From NCBI GenBank assembly GCA_019614645.1, contig JABWDB010000001.1, positions 19,199,501 to 19,263,500 on the forward strand: 64,000 nt of DNA. The letters run 5' to 3'. Each line of letters begins with the position of its first letter. The stretch's first letter is position 1. Shown here piece by piece: positions 50,673 to 57,364 of this stretch. Below the pieces are notes generated by a model. It was not told the DNA's origin. It saw nothing but the letters and a program-made list of their open reading frames with translations, and made no database searches. This stretch comes from Stratiolaelaps scimitus (lineage: Eukaryota > Arthropoda > Arachnida > Mesostigmata > Laelapidae). The position numbers and the translations under genes were made by a program.

Positions 50673-52347
50673 AAGAGGGGGACAAGCTGTCGTCACTTGA
50701 TATCAACGGCAGCAGTAGATGCAAAATCGTTTACTGATTAGGGCTGCCACCCCTAAAGAGGCAACCGTCTAACAATTTGTTCCCAGTTACAGTTGTACCC
50801 GAACGAAATATTTGCTGTTTGGTTGTTAACAAGTTGTCGTCGGTCGGTCGGTGTACCTTGCTTATGTTTCAACACGTACACAGGGAATGGCACAGTGGCT
50901 CACTTACGCTGTCATTAAACTGCAGCAATAGGCAAGAACATGGACAAGGCTGGTCAAAGCTAGCCGTCTCACTGGCATTCAACCGAACGCCGTAGACCCG
51001 ACGACTGCTCGTGTCTCACATGTAATAACAAAAGCTAGTTAGCTATCTAGCTAGCTAACAATTACCGTATACTGTGTCGGTGAACCGTTTCGTGTACAGC
51101 AGCTGCCTACTAGTTTTACCGTTTTAACAGGACAATATATGATGACTGGCAATTTAGAACAGCTTCAGACCTGTGTACCATACATACGCCTATGTTGGCA
51201 CACTGCGTTCGTGACGTAGCCCCTCGGGCCCCCGGGGCCCCCCGGCAGTAATAACCACTACAAGATCAACCAGCAAATTCCACGCTGAGCAGCGAGTTGT
51301 AGTTGTCTCAAACAGAGCGAGGAACTAAGGTGGAGGGCGACGGGCGGCAGTTCTGTAGAATTGCCTCCAACAACTGTAATTCGCCTTGACTCTTTATGGA
51401 GAGCACCCGGTGCTAACGACACAAAGCCCATTGAAACAAGCGTTTGTTCGGGAGTCAAGAGAACAGAGCCGGACGACTGGAAGCAAACGAATAAATGGAT
51501 AAATGTAATAAACGACGTCCCCCCTATGTATGTTGGTTCGGCAGAAGTGATGGAGGTGAGGTGGTCAGTCTACTATGCCGATGTGGGTGCTCATTGTGAG
51601 ATAAGTCTGCGGCCAATTAACTGCGGTCGTCATTTCGCGGAATCGCGTTTAATTCAGAAAGACGTAATCCAATTTAACCAATTTAAAACCCTACCCGAAA
51701 GACCAAAGTTCCTATTTACAGTCGAGGAATACTCTCTCTCTCTCTCTCTCACTGCGTAGCACGGTTGCCACTACAAGTTGACCGAACTAAAAAGCAAATG
51801 AACATTTCGTTCATTGATGCATTAAATCATTCGTGCTATATTTCCGATTTTATCATACTCTCACACAAATTTCTACCCAAGGGCCGCCCCACCTCGTATT
51901 GCCTATTACCATCACAGCACCATCATCAGTCGAAATATACACAGCTCATTCTCACACGTCGTCACAAAAAGACAACTCACACATAGCGAACAACAAACCT
52001 CGACTATCCTCTCTCTCTCTCTCTCTCGTAACTTACTTCGATCGCGCACGATGCTGTAGCGGATATTGTGATCAGAATCCGGATCGCGGGCCTGGAGTTT
52101 GAATACGGGAGTTCCGGGCGGGGCGTTCAGCTGGACAACGGCTTGCATTGGCAATGGCCTATTGATGAAATATGGCGGTTCATCGTTCACGTCGGTGATG
52201 TGAATAATTATGCGTTGACGTTCCTTTTCGGCGCGGCCGGGAATACGAACAAGAACCCAGAAATCGATGGTTTTCTCCTTGTCCAACTGTTCGTAATCCC
52301 ATTTTTCCTTGACTTTTACCTCGCCGTTGGCCAGGATCGTTACCCAT
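21831..52347 (-). CDS. CadN: N-cadherin, type III classical cadherin; 3' 14 exons, 5' end outside window
   Basis: This is a split gene for a large calcium-dependent adhesion receptor of the plasma membrane, homologous to Drosophila N-cadherin. Fourteen exons join in frame to 2,644 codons and a TAA stop: 52347-52037, 46361-46115, 41159-40549, 37319-37166, 35697-34139, 31645-31530, 30848-30684 (or 30585-30421), 29439-29187, 28852-28581, 27532-27242, 27022-24624, 24240-23273, 22954-22481, 21946-21831. All introns are GT-AG. Domain order is the end of one cadherin repeat, about 15 further repeats, a membrane-proximal EGF/laminin-G block, one transmembrane helix, and a juxtamembrane plus catenin-binding tail. 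Fly CadN is about 3,100 residues (from memory), so several hundred N-terminal residues are missing and should lie beyond 64 kb. The family homophilically binds neighbouring cells and links to actin through beta- and alpha-catenin. Exon joins are inferred from splice sites and homology, not from transcripts. Confidence 0.95.
21947..22480 (-). other. CadN: CadN intron 13 (534 bp)
   Basis: This is a GT-AG intron between the two tail exons. It contains a GA/CT microsatellite beginning about 10 bp inside the donor (plus-strand GA at 22441-22468) and AT-rich unique sequence. No gene or repeat element is recognised. Confidence 0.85.
22481..22954 (-). CDS. CadN: CadN exon E13: rest of TM helix and most of the cytoplasmic tail
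   Basis: This 474-nt exon (codons about 2449-2606) completes the helix (ILVLVIVAY) and its basic stop-transfer TRSRRPDQK. The juxtamembrane acidic segment [20 protein letters not shown] follows, which in this family binds p120-catenin. A Gly/Met/Asn/Leu-rich insert then appears ([18 protein letters not shown], about 22715-22775). The beta-catenin-binding region comes after it ([31 protein letters not shown]). The last stretch is remarkably close to vertebrate classical cadherin tails. The acceptor is TTACAG and the donor is GTAAAT. A GA-repeat (plus strand, about 22441-22468) sits just inside the next intron. Confidence 0.96.
22955..23272 (-). other. CadN: CadN intron 12 (318 bp), inside the TM-coding region
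   Basis: This GT-AG intron interrupts the transmembrane helix codons. It carries (TA)15 at 23215-23244 and a GC-rich 60-bp stretch next to the acceptor. I looked for an alternative TM exon, because fly CadN has an alternative pair in this area, and found none. Confidence 0.85.
23215..23244. repeat. (TA)15 microsatellite in CadN intron 12
   Basis: Fifteen TA units starting about 30 bp past the E12 donor. Confidence 0.95.
23273..24240 (-). CDS. CadN: CadN exon E12: EGF, second laminin-G, EGF and first half of TM helix
   Basis: This 968-nt exon (codons about 2126-2448) starts [20 protein letters not shown], an EGF module. The second laminin-G domain follows ([13 protein letters not shown] to [17 protein letters not shown]). 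Two cysteine-rich segments come next: [20 protein letters not shown] and the calcium-binding-type [21 protein letters not shown]. The exon ends in the membrane segment [15 protein letters not shown]. The donor GTGAGT interrupts the helix, and the next exon supplies ILVLVIVAY. The acceptor is TTTCAG. A (TA)n array lies about 30 bp past the donor. Confidence 0.96.
24241..24623 (-). other. CadN: CadN intron 11 (383 bp)
   Basis: GT-AG intron between the first laminin-G exon and the second EGF/laminin-G exon. It is unique AT-rich sequence with nothing recognisable. Confidence 0.85.
24624..27022 (-). CDS. CadN: CadN exon E11: last cadherin repeats, EGF and first laminin-G domain
   Basis: This is the largest exon (2,399 nt, codons about 1327-2125). 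It opens [20 protein letters not shown]. It carries linkers DINDNRPEF and DINDNPPRF and the atypical [12 protein letters not shown], then a last repeat ending at [11 protein letters not shown]. The non-chordate membrane-proximal region follows, including [14 protein letters not shown] and [16 protein letters not shown]. Next come an EGF module ([20 protein letters not shown]) and a laminin-G domain ([20 protein letters not shown] to [20 protein letters not shown]). Members of this cadherin group are proteolytically cut in the membrane-proximal region, but I cannot place a site from sequence. The acceptor is CTTCAG, the donor is GTAAGC, and the final codon (Gly) is split with E12. Confidence 0.97.
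27242..27532 (-). CDS. CadN: CadN exon E10: cadherin repeat
   Basis: This 291-nt phase-0 exon (97 codons) begins [19 protein letters not shown]. It carries the linker DINDMPPEF, then [20 protein letters not shown], and ends [13 protein letters not shown] before the donor GTAAAT. The acceptor is TTGCAG. The open frame continues past the donor into intronic codons that are not cadherin. Confidence 0.94.
27533..28580 (-). other. CadN: CadN intron 9 (1,048 bp)
   Basis: GT-AG intron, mostly unique sequence with a short TA run near 27703 and an ATT/ATC run near 28380-28402. No additional cadherin-like exon is visible on either strand. Confidence 0.8.
28581..28852 (-). CDS. CadN: CadN exon E9: cadherin repeat
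   Basis: This 272-nt exon (codons about 1139-1229) begins with the linker DINDNAPFF. It contains [20 protein letters not shown] and [20 protein letters not shown], and ends in phase 0 after TIK. The adjacent cysteine pair CC before LDRE is a distinctive position also present in fly CadN. The acceptor is CAACAG and the donor is GTACGT. Confidence 0.94.
28853..29186 (-). other. CadN: CadN intron 8 (334 bp)
   Basis: GT-AG intron with nothing recognisable. It is phase 1, splitting the Asp codon of the linker DINDN. Confidence 0.85.
29187..29439 (-). CDS. CadN: CadN exon E8: cadherin repeat
   Basis: This 253-nt exon (codons about 1055-1138) begins [20 protein letters not shown]. It continues through [20 protein letters not shown] and [17 protein letters not shown], and ends DVLVNLK with one base of a split codon. 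It starts in phase 0 after either E7 exon. The acceptor is TTTTTAG and the donor is GTGAGT. It completes one repeat up to the linker, which E9 supplies. Confidence 0.94.
29440..30420 (-). other. CadN: CadN intron between alternative E7b and E8 (981 bp)
   Basis: The intron is AT-rich unique sequence with a poly-A run near 30210-30222 (plus strand) and a GA run at 29511-29522. A competing RNA structure that chooses between E7a and E7b could lie here, but I cannot identify a docking site by eye. Confidence 0.7.
30421..30585 (-). CDS. CadN: CadN alternative exon E7b: duplicate of E7a
   Basis: This exon is also exactly 165 nt and phase 0/0. It encodes 55 residues from [17 protein letters not shown], through DINDLPPKF, to LPKKILQ. 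By hand, 28 of the 55 residues match E7a (about 51%). The acceptor is GCTTACAG and the donor is GTATTT. It replaces the same half-repeat as E7a, but the linker has Leu where E7a has the last Asn of DxNDN, and the strand-A segment differs. Including both exons would keep frame but add a redundant half-repeat, so exclusive use is the natural reading. Fly CadN is known to use mutually exclusive exon pairs. Usage here is inferred, not observed. Confidence 0.85.
30684..30848 (-). CDS. CadN: CadN alternative exon E7a: second half of a cadherin repeat plus linker
   Basis: This exon is 165 nt, phase 0 at both ends, and encodes 55 residues from [16 protein letters not shown], through the canonical calcium linker DVNDNAPIF, to LPQKILT. 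It joins E6 (…YETRKE) and E8 ([10 protein letters not shown]). The acceptor is CAACAG and the donor is GTGAGT. It is the version closest to what I recall of fly CadN. A homologous exon of identical length and phase lies 98 bp downstream in transcript sense, so this one is probably used mutually exclusively with it. Confidence 0.92.
30849..31529 (-). other. CadN: CadN intron between E6 and alternative E7a (681 bp)
   Basis: This intron lies between the short exon E6 and the E7a/E7b pair. It has no recognisable gene. A CAT/CAC-rich patch lies at about 31191-31216. Confidence 0.8.
31530..31645 (-). CDS. CadN: CadN exon E6: short exon upstream of the alternative pair
   Basis: This 116-nt exon has fewer than 40 codons. 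It encodes [20 protein letters not shown] and then [18 protein letters not shown], matching the corresponding fly segment closely. The first codon is split with E5 (Ser), and the exon ends in phase 0, which suits either alternative E7 exon. The acceptor is TTTACAG and the donor is GTCAGT, which is weaker than GTAAGT. Confidence 0.93.
31646..34138 (-). other. CadN: CadN intron 5 (2,493 bp) with a GC-rich island
   Basis: The ends are ordinary AT-rich intron. The middle (about 32280-33380) is GC-rich with C-rich runs and CT/TC microsatellites (32667-32690, 33712-33723). Several short overlapping open frames occur there on both strands, without any domain similarity and with low-complexity composition. 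I call no gene. An internal regulatory element or promoter is possible but unsupported. Confidence 0.75.
34139..35697 (-). CDS. CadN: CadN exon E5: large exon with about five cadherin repeats
   Basis: This 1,559-nt exon (codons about 441-960) finishes the repeat begun in E4 and carries four whole repeats plus the start of another. The linkers in order are [27 protein letters not shown] (non-canonical), DVNDEIPLF and DKNDNPPYF. The tail of the exon reads [17 protein letters not shown]. The open frame runs about 215 codons further upstream past the acceptor at 35698, but that part has no cadherin similarity and is intron. The acceptor is TTTACAG and the donor is GTAAGT. Size and order match fly CadN. 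Confidence 0.96.
35698..37165 (-). other. CadN: CadN intron 4 (1,468 bp)
   Basis: This intron contains a GA microsatellite (36160-36180), a TA array next to its 5' end (about 37088-37116) and otherwise unique sequence. The E5 open frame extends into it as far as 36344 but shows no cadherin similarity beyond the acceptor. Confidence 0.8.
37166..37319 (-). CDS. CadN: CadN exon E4: half of a cadherin repeat
   Basis: This 154-nt exon (codons about 390-440) encodes [15 protein letters not shown], then [13 protein letters not shown] and [17 protein letters not shown]. It joins E3 after PG and runs into [10 protein letters not shown] of E5. The acceptor is AAACAG and the donor is GTAAAC. I believe, from memory, that the matching fly exon is duplicated as a mutually exclusive pair. 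I looked through both flanking introns for a second copy and saw none. The exon has just over 50 codons. Confidence 0.9.
37497..37545. repeat. AT-only foldback
   Basis: This is a nearly pure A/T stretch in which TAATATTTATTAATTA and its inverted copy flank a short centre. It is probably an unstable AT palindrome in intron 3. Confidence 0.5.
37877..37950. repeat. 20-bp minisatellite, 3.7 copies
   Basis: The unit GTGTAGGCGATGTGTATAAC repeats three full times plus a partial fourth with one substitution (A for G at the start of copy 3). It lies in CadN intron 3. Confidence 0.9.
40549..41159 (-). CDS. CadN: CadN exon E3: two cadherin repeats and the start of a third
   Basis: The exon covers codons about 186-389. 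It opens [20 protein letters not shown], ends one repeat at DVNDNAPRF, contains the next repeat, which ends with the degenerate linker NKNDEAPKF, and starts a further repeat at [19 protein letters not shown] and [11 protein letters not shown] are typical cadherin strand motifs. The acceptor is TTACAG and the donor is GTAAGC. The match to fly CadN is nearly continuous across the exon. Confidence 0.95.
41160..46114 (-). other. CadN: CadN intron 2 (4,955 bp)
   Basis: This is a large intron with ATT/ATG runs (41360-41390), GC-rich CAG/CAA islands (about 42000-43180 and 43620-43900) and a second GC-rich patch at 45100-45500. Short frames within it are translations of trinucleotide repeats. Nothing is recognised as a gene. 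Confidence 0.75.
46115..46361 (-). CDS. CadN: CadN exon E2: cadherin repeat with non-canonical linker
   Basis: The exon covers codons about 104-185. It completes the repeat begun in E1 ([23 protein letters not shown]) and starts the next ([14 protein letters not shown]). Where a DxNDNxP calcium motif is expected, the sequence reads [11 protein letters not shown]. As I recall it, fly CadN has the same non-canonical linker, so this looks like a conserved calcium-poor hinge rather than decay. The splice sites are CAG at the 5' side and GTAAGT at the donor, and the split codons at both ends join correctly to E1 (Ser) and E3 (Asp). Confidence 0.93.
46495..46521. repeat. (TA) microsatellite in CadN intron 1
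   Basis: A TA run of about 13 units about 130 bp upstream (transcript sense) of exon E2. Confidence 0.93.
48789..48831. repeat. 14-bp tandem repeat, about 3 copies
   Basis: GACGTACCCGTCGG occurs twice perfectly (48803-48816 and 48817-48830), preceded by a shortened copy. The unit is partly self-complementary. It lies in CadN intron 1. Confidence 0.75.
50627..50671. repeat. Interrupted (TA) microsatellite
   Basis: A TA array with one TTTA interruption in CadN intron 1. Confidence 0.93.
52037..52347 (-). CDS. CadN: CadN exon E1 (first seen): end of one cadherin repeat, start of next
   Basis: The exon encodes codons 1-103 of the part seen here. It begins [13 protein letters not shown], contains the calcium-linker motif DVNDEPP, and continues into the next repeat with [16 protein letters not shown]. 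The acceptor is a clean pyrimidine-rich tract ending CAG, and exon entry leaves one base of a split codon, so an upstream exon must exist. The donor is GTAAGT. A (CT)n array on the plus strand at about 52010-52028 lies just past the donor, so the intron begins purine-rich (GA repeats) in the sense orientation. No Met start fits here, and the upstream exon is not in the window. Confidence 0.93.
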
Positions 52348-52550
52348 CTGAAACGAAACGCGAAGAACAATAGAACATCATTGAACAACGTCGACAAATA
52401 CGTCAGTTCTATTCACTTGAACTATTTATTTATTTAACAAACGGCAACGCTTGAACAATCACTTTTCCGCGTTCGGAGACATCAGCAAAATTTATGTATA
52501 TATATATATACTATAATATAATACCACTGTATTCATTCCGAATACGAGCC

Positions 52551-52691
52551 GATGGAAGTCTACTACTTGTACTATAGTTCCGCTAGGACTGGCCCAACTG
52601 TACTCCAGCAGGCAATTCGAGCCGAATCGCCTGCTGGAGTGCAGTTGGACCAGTCGAAGCGGAAGTAGAATACAAGCAGTAGACTCCCGTC
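52551..52691. repeat. 141-bp near-perfect foldback (69-bp arms, 3-nt loop)
   Basis: The left arm 52551-52619 and right arm 52623-52691 are inverted copies with about 11 differences in 69 positions. The loop is AGC. The core CCAGCAGGC (52605-52613) pairs with GCCTGCTGG (52629-52637). In a minus-strand transcript, the CadN sense, several of the differences become G-U wobbles, leaving few true mismatches. It could be a small foldback/MITE-like element or a long hairpin RNA precursor. I do not recognise a known miRNA in it. Confidence 0.8.
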
Positions 52692-54233
52692 ATTTATTGG
52701 CGTGATATTACCCTGTGACAGGTATCAGAAGCTGAAGATAGTCGATACGGTGGCTCAATCAACTGATCCGGCAGATCATCTGCTGTTTACAGCAGATGAA
52801 TACAAATGGTGGTATGATATATTTAGTCTACGAAAGCCGAAGACGTCTCGAAACGAGCCCTGCCACAAATGCGCCAACTGTTGGCAACTATTTATTCATA
52901 TAACAATCTCGTTGTCGCTGCGTGCGTGCTTTCGCTATAAGTCGTCCGAGTATTGAAAACTAAATCCACAATGGCGTCTCTGCTCCAATTTGATTTGGGG
53001 GGGACAGATAATGAAATATGTTTATGCATGCATTGTTACAACTAGTCTGTGCCGTTAGATGTTTTTATCAAATCGGCCAAAAAAAACTGCCCCTCCCTGT
53101 TCATTGTCGTTTGGACATCCACACGGACCGTACAGGGTGAACATCGTCGCCAAGAATCATGGACAAACCACGGAATAGTCTATGAATCAAATTGACATAT
53201 TCTACAATATAATCGTGATAAGAGGCATTATTTTAAAGTCCTTCTAGAAGCCAAATATATACGTGCTCGCTCATAAAGAAAAGAAAGCAACATTTCTTTC
53301 ACGTCACTATAATAACTGAATAGAAACCGATTCATTACTATTATGCTGATGAATACATCATTTAGCGACGATACGTTGTATAGAGTTATTAATTCATGTG
53401 TTTTCTTAAAATGGCTAATACTTCTCACACACAAATACCCCCCCCCCCCCCCGTTAAGGACTTAGTCCGTAACTTGTGTGGGCCACCCTCAATATATCAA
53501 ATATTATATTCATCAAAATATTACGCAAAGTACACATAACGTACAGTTCACGTATTGAAAAACGACGCTCGTTTTATTAATTTATTTGTTGTTATCTGTC
53601 TCGAACATATTTTTAGATCTATCGTTCATATGTGGGTTTTAATGTCACACGATCACATGTATTTGTTGATTGACTGTCATTATTATTAATGGCACCGCCA
53701 CCGTATATGTACACATTGAAAGATTTCTTGGTCAACTCCTATTTCGTCGAAGGATGAAACCTAACACATCATCAACAACAAAGCTTTGTACAGATACTCA
53801 TTTGGAGCCACAGTGCCAGTGTCGCTATTTCAACTGCGTGCGTTCACATATATGTTCATCTGGATCACAATTCCCCCCATTGATACCCCTCTGTGTTACA
53901 TATATATATTACACAACTCGTGTGAATAAAAAAAGGAAAGAATATATATATATATATATATAACAACCATTGAGACGCCCAGCTGCGCATGTGGTTGGAG
54001 GGCAAGTCCAACTGTTATTTCAAAGCTAGCTTCCAACCCAAATCGTCATATCGTCACAGTCAAAACCAAACTCAAGTAATTGTCTCTCGCTCCCTCCCTC
54101 GTCTCTAAAGTTCATCTACCGCAACACGAGAGTGGCGGCATTTGAATTTCTTGCTCACCAGTTGCTGTCGTTAGACATTTCAACGAAAGTGTCGCTCCAA
54201 AACAAACGCGAAGTTCGCGTATATATATATATA

Positions 54234-54239
54234 TTTATT
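54234..54239 (-). terminator. Candidate polyadenylation signal AATAAA for BRF1
   Basis: This is the first minus-strand AATAAA downstream of the BRF1 stop, about 390 bp away, within a TA-repeat (about 54220-54253). The low-complexity setting lowers confidence. Confidence 0.3.
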
Positions 54240-54627
54240 TATATATATATATAAGTAAACCGTGCGATTGTTTTATGAACATAAATACATGTATATATGT
54301 GAATGAAACCTGACAACATTATTCTTGTAAAAATACCACAAATTAATTTAAATATTAGCGACGACTGTTAGCACCAGTAGAGCTACTATTGCGAGAATTG
54401 TTACTTAAATATTTCTCACCGATTAGGCTGGCAACAACCCATCGAGAATATAACACCTCGTTCGTGTAGCAAATGTTCAAAATACCTACCATTATTTTCT
54501 ACCATTCTACCACTACTTTATAGCTCCTATTCTACCCAACTCTCCTCTCTCGCTCTCTCGAGCCCCATTCGCGCTTGTCAGCGGTTCATCGGTGTTCTCT
54601 GTATGGCATTGAATATCAGCATGTTTA

Positions 54628-56448
54628 CTAGTATTCCTCATCGCCGCCATAATCGACCCCCATTTCTTGAGCCATCATCTGCGATGCACTCAGCATATCT
54701 GTCTGCTGGACTTCGTCATCGTCCAAGTCAAGATCGTCCAGATCGTCGTCTTCCAAACGTTGTGGGTCATGCTTGACCTTCATATCCTGCTTGATGTCGT
54801 TCACAAGCGAATGAATCTCCTTCAGGTCCTGCTTCAACTCGCGCTTACTCTCTTCCTTCTTGAACGTCGGTCCCCGCATACGTTTGCTCGTGATTGGCGC
54901 AGCGGTGCTGTCGAAGTCGTTCGTGACTTTCGCCAGGATATCGTAGTTAATCTTTCCCGAGACCTTCGTCTCGATAATATCATGCAGCTGCTTCCGAGGA
55001 TCATTTTGCCTCTTCCGTGGCGCTGGCCTCTTTCGTCCGCCCTGTTTCGCCTTCTGGGCCTCTTCCTCTTTCTTTTTCTGTTCTTTCTCGCGAGCCTTCT
55101 TAAGAAACTGCAAGTTCTCCTGAACCCACTTTTTCGTTTTTCGCACAACCTCTTCCGGCTTCAGCAGGTAGCGCTCAATTTCTTCGTCGTCGACATCGGA
55201 AAACGTGTCATCATCACGGTTTTCCGGTACCACGTAATCCTCGGTCCGTGATACAGGCCGCTCCTCATCATGCTGTGGCGACTCGCCGCTGCCGAGTTCG
55301 CCTGCCTCATGTGGCGTTTCTTCTCCCGAGTCAAGAATCGTGTCCACGGCCGCCGTTGAGATCTGCTCCGTGAGGATGTCCATCTCCTCTTCAGTGAGCT
55401 CGAATCGCCGTTGAACTTCTTCGTCTTTGACCGAGTTGGCAAAGCGCATTGCCACCTCTATTTGACGGCACTCAATTAATTCCTCCATCTTCTCTTGGAA
55501 TTTGCGCGTCTCTTCCAGCAGGTCTTCGTCGAGAGACTGTTCCTCCATGCGTTTCTGAGTCTTACTGATGGGAGGCAGGAGTTCGTCCTGAATATCACTG
55601 TCATTCGCCTTGAGAAATGCACCCATCTCCATTTTGCCAGCGGTTGTGTCCGCAAACTCTTTCAGGCGAAGCCGAAGAGTCGATGTCGACATGCACACCA
55701 TGTCTGCGAACTCCTCGAACGTCCGACTGAATCCGTGGTAACGACAGGCAGCCAGCAACGCGGCGCCGCAGAGGCCTGCCGGCCGCCTGCCGTAATGCAT
55801 CCAGTCCCGGTTCATGCGCTGACAGATACGCACCGCCGTGTTCATCACCCGATGCGTCGTCTCTCCGAGCTCAAGCCGCTGTGCAAATCGCATAATTAGC
55901 GTGGACGGATCCTGGAGTGGTATCGTTATTTGGAGCTCTCGGACAAACTTGTTGTACACCTGGCCAAGGTCCCACACATTGACCTGGGAGACATCCGAAA
56001 TATCTAAGAGCATCACAGCCATATTTCGTATTCTCGCCACAATGTAAATGCATGCACTCAAACTCTTCACGAGTCGTATGCCCCGGGTGAGGCCGCGGTC
56101 AAGCGCCATACTGTAGAAATTGGTCGCATGAGCAATCGCATCCTCGGTGAAACTGATGGCTGATGCAATTCGGTGCACCTCGTCACGGGCGCGCAGTAGC
56201 CGCCACCGGCGGCGTTCGTCTCTTCCGGCCACGCCATTAATTCCGCCCACCTGGTTGACGCCTCCGGGACCGACAATAGAGCCCAAGGCACGGACTCCAC
56301 CGCCGGAAGTTTCTTCAAACTGAACCTCGGATACGATAAAGCTGCTCTCGACAACTGCTCCACAGTCTCGGCACACCGTATGGCCCTGTTGGCGGTCCTC
56401 GATGATTGCACTTGACCCACAGTCTGTACACTTGCGAGAGTCGTACAT
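54628..56448 (-). CDS. BRF1: Transcription factor IIIB subunit BRF1, complete and intronless
   Basis: This single 606-codon open frame encodes the TFIIB-related factor that, with TBP and BDP1, forms TFIIIB and recruits RNA polymerase III to tRNA and 5S genes in the nucleus. An N-terminal zinc ribbon has Cys7, Cys10, Cys26 and Cys29. Two cyclin-like repeats follow at about residues 80-170 and 180-265, with LLDISDVSQVNVW, MNRDWMHYGRRPAGLCGAAL and CRYHGFSRTFEEFADMVCM matching BRF1 rather than TFIIB. The BRF homology block at about 412-460 (FSDVDDEEIERYLLKPEE, WVQENLQFLKKAREKEQKKK) binds TBP. The C-terminus is acidic. Human BRF1 is 677 residues, so the length fits. The start has A at -3. A Gly/Val-rich stretch lies between ribbon and cyclin repeat 1. 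It appears nested in a CadN intron on the same strand. Confidence 0.96.
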   Translation of the reverse strand: MYDSRKCTDCGSSAIIEDRQQGHTVCRDCGAVVESSFIVSEVQFEETSGGGVRALGSIVGPGGVNQVGGINGVAGRDERRRWRLLRARDEVHRIASAISFTEDAIAHATNFYSMALDRGLTRGIRLVKSLSACIYIVARIRNMAVMLLDISDVSQVNVWDLGQVYNKFVRELQITIPLQDPSTLIMRFAQRLELGETTHRVMNTAVRICQRMNRDWMHYGRRPAGLCGAALLAACRYHGFSRTFEEFADMVCMSTSTLRLRLKEFADTTAGKMEMGAFLKANDSDIQDELLPPISKTQKRMEEQSLDEDLLEETRKFQEKMEELIECRQIEVAMRFANSVKDEEVQRRFELTEEEMDILTEQISTAAVDTILDSGEETPHEAGELGSGESPQHDEERPVSRTEDYVVPENRDDDTFSDVDDEEIERYLLKPEEVVRKTKKWVQENLQFLKKAREKEQKKKEEEAQKAKQGGRKRPAPRKRQNDPRKQLHDIIETKVSGKINYDILAKVTNDFDSTAAPITSKRMRGPTFKKEESKRELKQDLKEIHSLVNDIKQDMKVKHDPQRLEDDDLDDLDLDDDEVQQTDMLSASQMMAQEMGVDYGGDEEY

Positions 56449-57360
56449 TTTCCTTGATATTTACTGTTCTGCCCCTATTTCACGGGTGGACACTTCGAAA
56501 GCACCTGCCCAAAATACCGGCATCAAAATATTTGTTATTGTTGTTGTTGCTGTTGTTATTGTGGGTGCTGATGCAACTTCCACGTCCAACCAACACTAAG
56601 CGCATTTGCTATTCTGTAGATGGTCTAATTTGCTTGTAGAATCGAATCATTGCTCTCTGCAACACCACGCCGACACCAGCATGCCGTAAGATTTGTTCAC
56701 TGGTGTTGCCAACACAGCTGGCCCAAATTGTACCACGATGGCGCTGCTGCGCTCGCCACAGTATCGGTGTTGATGGTGGCCGCGGTGCACTCCTCTGGCG
56801 TTAAATCCACCGGCGCCACGAGGAGCTCTCAATGCAGTCGACCTCGGCGACCACCAGTGCTCCTTGTCGCTTCTGCTGCTGCACGCACACAGCGGAGGAA
56901 GCTCCGCTACTCCACGCCGCCAACCACAGCCCGAACCGTAATCGGAGGCAGGCGGGGATAGATCGGCTGCTGGCGCAGCTACTGCTGCATCAATCTCTCG
57001 CGTTGTGTGGTGTGTTGTGGTCGCAGACGACGTCTTGTAAACATTCCTATGGCCAGCATCGAGAGCAGACGACAGAGACACGGGCCACTGAACTGGCTGA
57101 GCGAGCGAACGAAGGAGACGATGGCCAGGCTCACCCGGTCAAGACGGCGCAATAGAAAAGGAGCACCGCCGCCGCCGCTGCCGCTGGTTGACTGTCTAAC
57201 GAATTGAGCAGCTATACCCAGTTGCACCAGTTTGCGCCCGGAAGGGCGAGAGCAAGTCAAGCACCTGGTAGCAGGCATAGTGGTGATAATGAACGATGGC
57301 AACAACGGCACCAAAAGCGACAACGCAGCAAATAGCAGAACGAGGACGATTTAAAACGGC
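56449..57360 (-). promoter_or_regulatory. GC-rich region upstream of BRF1, probable promoter area
   Basis: The 5' flank of BRF1 is AT-leaning for about 200 bp (with a TTGTTG run at 56532-56560), then becomes GC- and CpG-rich with CTG/CCG runs (about 56650-57200). No TATA box in an obvious position is seen. Short frames on both strands here are low-complexity and unsupported. The promoter role is inferred from position only. Confidence 0.3.
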
Positions 57361-57364
57361 GAGG

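Larger units (their letters stand above)
46362..52036 (-). other. CadN: CadN intron 1 of the part seen (5,675 bp)
   Basis: This is the largest intron whose two ends are both visible. It contains TA arrays at 46495-46521, 49364-49392 and 50627-50671, a GA run at 47505-47522, GC-rich tracts at about 48400-49060 and 50050-50560, and a 14-bp tandem near 48789-48831. Many short frames occur without domain similarity. No exon is supported. Confidence 0.75.
52348..54627 (-). other. Intron/intergenic stretch between CadN E1 and BRF1
   Basis: By the logic of exon E1 this belongs to the preceding CadN intron. It contains the 141-bp foldback at 52551-52691, a C15 run at 53438-53452, TA runs near 52496-52509 and 53940-53962, and AT-rich unique sequence. 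No coding region is supported. Its upper part should include the BRF1 3' UTR. Confidence 0.6.

Noticed and set aside
54667..55251. 194-codon plus-strand open frame
   Set aside because: Antisense shadow of BRF1; hydrophobic low-complexity translation of Lys/Glu codons.
54628..56448. BRF1 as a processed pseudogene
   Set aside because: The frame is fully open for the family's length, with all four zinc cysteines and both cyclin repeats intact, and no poly(A) trace.
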